Of a stretch of 64,000 bases of DNA, positions 62,552-64,000 are shown piece by piece; within the stretch, counting starts at the first letter, position 1; each line of letters opens with the position of its first letter. The notes under the pieces are model-generated. The model did not search any database, was not told the DNA's origin, and saw only the letters and a program-made list of their open reading frames with translations. Source of the DNA: an uncultured Blautia sp. (GTDB taxonomy: Bacteria > Bacillota > Clostridia > Lachnospirales > Lachnospiraceae); NCBI RefSeq assembly GCF_934372025.1, contig NZ_CAKROJ010000005.1:28349-92348 (forward strand), in the 5' to 3' direction. A program made the translations under genes and the position numbers.

Positions 62552-62669
62552 GAGCAAATTTACGTGTTAGCGTATTAAAGTGTTTTACTGGTTACTGTTC
62601 AGGGGTGTGCATAAGTCATTGTAAAAAACGACGAAATTTATTTTTTAAATTTTGTGGATAATCATTTTT

Positions 62670-62703
62670 AGCTGGAAAAACTGTGTTTATAGTTTTTCCA
62701 GCT
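62670..62703. terminator. Hairpin inside the IS remnant
   Basis: A 13-bp perfect stem AGCTGGAAAAACT / AGTTTTTCCAGCT with an 8-base loop and T-rich 3' side, which could insulate the element from outside transcription. Confidence 0.7.
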
Positions 62704-62901
62704 GTTCTTTTTGTGAACAGTTATATACTGGATTCTAGTTTTGAGTCTCCTTTTTGGAAGTCTTAAAATCCACATTAATACTTTTTTATCATGAAACAGA
62801 TAGTTTATCCACAGTCAGATTGACGAAAATATAATTTCTGGTAATTCGCTTTTTTCTATGTTTTTGTTATACTCTTCTTAAAAAACGAGAGAGGTTTCTT
62901 C

Positions 62902-63066
62902 ATGGACATTGATTTAAAAGAAGAGCTTAAGAAACGCGACGAACTTCTTTCTGGTTATCTCAAACAGATTGAGATTCAGGAGGAATTTATCCAGAACCAA
63001 AAAGAATTGATCGAATATCTGGAAGATCATATTTCTAAGATCACAGACATAATCAGCGGCGTTTGA
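62902..63066 (+). CDS. Small coiled-coil protein of the IS remnant
   Basis: 54 residues (MDIDLKEELKKRDELLSGYL...KITDIISGV), highly charged and helical, no other feature. GAGAGG ribosome site, 8-nt spacer. It precedes the transposase remnant by 25 bases and may be an accessory protein of this IS66-type family. Confidence 0.55.
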   Translation: MDIDLKEELKKRDELLSGYLKQIEIQEEFIQNQKELIEYLEDHISKITDIISGV

Positions 63067-63091
63067 TTATAACTGTGCGGGAGGGAAATGT

Positions 63092-63600
63092 ATGCCTGAC
63101 GCTTATAATTACATCACACTTATGTGCCGGCTGAAAGCTGCACAGACCAGAAATAAAGAACTGGAATCCGATGAAAGATATATCCAACTGAAAAAATTAC
63201 ATCAAAAAGAATATAGGGCTTATGAACATAAGATCCAGAAACTGAAAGCTGCGATAGATGATGCACTGGATAAGGTAAAAGAACTCCGACTTCAGTTTTA
63301 CGAAACAGCGGCCAGACTGGAAGAAGAACAGGGAAAGAATCTGAAACTCCGTGCACAGATAAACCGAGATTATGAAAACTCATCGATTCCTTTCTCAAAG
63401 ACCATCAATCGTAAAAAGATCGCAAACAGAATGAAGAGGAAAGACTTCTGAGAAATTATAAGCGAAAACAGGCGCAGGCCGTGACATTTAGGAGTTTCGA
63501 AAGTATCGATTATCTCTGTCAATGCATGAGCATGCTTATTTTGATGCGGCTGGAAGAACCAGCAAATATATTTGACAGAGTGTCCAAGATATTTGGATAA
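63092..63600 (+). pseudogene. IS66 family transposase remnant (internal deletion)
   Basis: The N-terminal coiled-coil of TnpC runs 63092-63451 (119 codons), ending in INRDYENSSIPFSKTINRKK like IS66 transposases just before their zinc/DDE part. A second frame to 63600 then gives NYKRKQAQAVTFRSFESID and YLCQCMSMLILMRLEEPA, a C-terminal transposase end. The catalytic core is gone, and the junction near 63,420-63,440 is out of frame. Clearly non-functional. Confidence 0.75.
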
Positions 63601-63648
63601 AGAAAACCGATAGCTTTGACTGTTATCAGTCTACACCATCGGTTTTCT
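63601..63648. other. Nested inverted repeat at the IS end
   Basis: AGAAAACCGAT (63601-63611) pairs with ATCGGTTTTCT (63638-63648), 11 bp, with GACTG/CAGTC inside. It could be a terminator or a transposase-binding structure. Confidence 0.6.
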
Positions 63649-63717
63649 CAAGTCCAGTTAACCCCTGAACAGTAACTAATTTATTTATTTTGTATAATGG
63701 TACTAATACATTCATCC

Positions 63718-63746
63718 TTGCTTATTACTCCAAATTGTGCTAAACT
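63718..63746 (+). promoter_or_regulatory. Possible promoter of the small toxin gene
   Basis: TTGCTT (63718-63723), 17-base spacer, TAAACT (63741-63746). Imperfect boxes, but positioned 66 bases before the ORF. Confidence 0.4.
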
Positions 63747-63811
63747 TATTGTAGAACAATCGTGTTGCAGGGTGGCTGACCTCTATTCTACATAGAGTGG
63801 AGGTGATGTCA

Positions 63812-63895
63812 ATGAAATTTGATTTTCAAGATCTTATGGCTTTTGGAATGTTTCTGTTGGCATTGCTTACGTTTATTGTTTTAATATGTAAGTAA
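63812..63895 (+). CDS. Holin-like toxin peptide (type I toxin candidate)
   Basis: 27 residues, MKFDFQDLMAFGMFLLALLT plus FIVLICK, one hydrophobic helix with a charged start and Lys end. It resembles the putative holin-like toxin (Hol-Tox) peptides of Firmicutes, close in style to TxpA/Fst. GGAGGTGATG lies 6 nt before ATG, and a CTCTAT/ATAGAG hairpin at 63781-63797 covers the region before it. An antisense antitoxin RNA is expected on the other strand from the 3' side; I could not identify it with confidence. Confidence 0.75.
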   Translation: MKFDFQDLMAFGMFLLALLTFIVLICK

Positions 63896-63932
63896 TTTTC
63901 TGCATAGAAAAACCACCCCTAAACTGATATGA

Positions 63933-63977
63933 TACCCTCAAGTAGGACACAAAAATATAAAAACCTACTTGGGGGTA
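63933..63977. repeat. Inverted repeat at window end
   Basis: TACCCTCAAGTAGG (63933-63946) pairs with CCTACTTGGGGGTA (63964-63977) with one G-T position. It directly precedes a potential ORF start, and could be the terminus of an insertion sequence or a terminator for the toxin gene. Confidence 0.5.
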
Positions 63978-63981
63978 TTTT

Positions 63982-64000
63982 ATGTCCAGAAAAAATAAAA
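63982..64000 (+). CDS. Possible transposase N-terminus, cut by the window end
   Basis: ATG at 63982 followed by SRKNK; only six codons are visible. This start is common in IS3-type orfA proteins, and an inverted repeat lies directly before it, but so few codons give weak support. Confidence 0.25.

Larger units (their letters stand above)
62591..63676 (+). mobile_element. Internally deleted IS66-type element
   Basis: A 16-bp perfect inverted repeat (GTTACTGTTCAGGGGT at 62591-62606 and its complement at 63661-63676) bounds 1,086 bases. Inside are a small coiled-coil ORF, a transposase N-terminus joined out of frame to its C-terminus, and two strong hairpins. No clear target duplication: flanks are TTTTACTG and TAATTTAT. 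Confidence 0.75.

Noticed and set aside
1..64000. In-frame UGA selenocysteine codons in the hydroxylase genes
   Set aside because: All listed hydroxylase genes read through without internal UGA; selenium here is expected as a cofactor ligand, not an amino acid. No SECIS structure was evident.

Overview
The window looks like a chromosome segment of a strictly anaerobic, gut-type Firmicute, most likely Lachnospiraceae. Reasons: moderate-to-low G+C, AGGAGG-type ribosome binding sites, T-box control of leuA, pyruvate:ferredoxin oxidoreductase, molybdenum hydroxylases with selenium-cofactor genes, NhaC/NhaD antiporters, an IS66 remnant and a hol-tox-like peptide. The species is not determinable from what I can see.

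Region 1 (1-27,400) is an anaerobic purine/N-heterocycle degradation island. It holds hyuA (cut by the window start), a divergent PAS/HTH regulator, ygeX, ygeY, ygeW and carbamate kinase (arcC) on the plus strand. On the minus strand are a fused yqeC-mocA gene, yqeB, a three-subunit molybdenum hydroxylase, an RnfB-like polyferredoxin, a selenium-dependent xanthine dehydrogenase (xdhD), a short ygfK and ssnA. Homologs of this set (hyuA, ygeX/Y/W, ygfK, ssnA, xdhD) are implicated in anaerobic urate/purine breakdown by gut bacteria. Between the two arms sits an independent two-gene unit, with its own promoter and terminator, encoding two bacterial microcompartment (BMC) domain shell proteins. No pentamer vertex gene is visible. 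A separate group (1,286-8,452) lies inside the island: cytidylate-kinase-like protein, NhaD-like antiporter, TPM-domain protein, zinc-ribbon membrane protein, SPFH protein and a DUF1015 protein.

Region 2 (27,446-35,159) is a minus-strand run: a YfhO-type membrane protein, a GtrB-like glycosyltransferase, GtrA, then the cobamide lower-ligand genes cobT, cobU, cobS, a reduced cobU paralog and a cobC-like phosphatase. Region 3 (35,171-41,702) has PFOR with an Rrf2 regulator, an ABC-F ATPase and YbaK.

Region 4 (41,737-54,548) is mostly envelope and housekeeping: a TMEM198-like protein, a transglutaminase, a proline-rich NlpC/P60 protein, a zinc phospholipase C-like protein, a C39 peptidase, NhaC, MetA (acetyl-CoA type by its residue 111), LigA, a pseudouridine synthase predicted to be leaderless, a choline-binding-repeat protein and an SH3 protein, followed by tRNA-Arg(CCG).

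Region 5 (54,801-64,000) has a second three-subunit molybdenum hydroxylase translationally coupled to a multi-membrane-span protein, then leuA behind a Leu T-box, an internally deleted IS66-type element, a 27-residue holin-like toxin and what may be the start of another insertion sequence.

The most interesting points are: the BMC shell pair embedded in a purine/selenium hydroxylase island; a YgfK lacking its flavin/NAD(P) domain next to a polyferredoxin; a three-hairpin RNA-like element between ygeX and ygeY; and a long stem-loop in the leader of the first hydroxylase operon.
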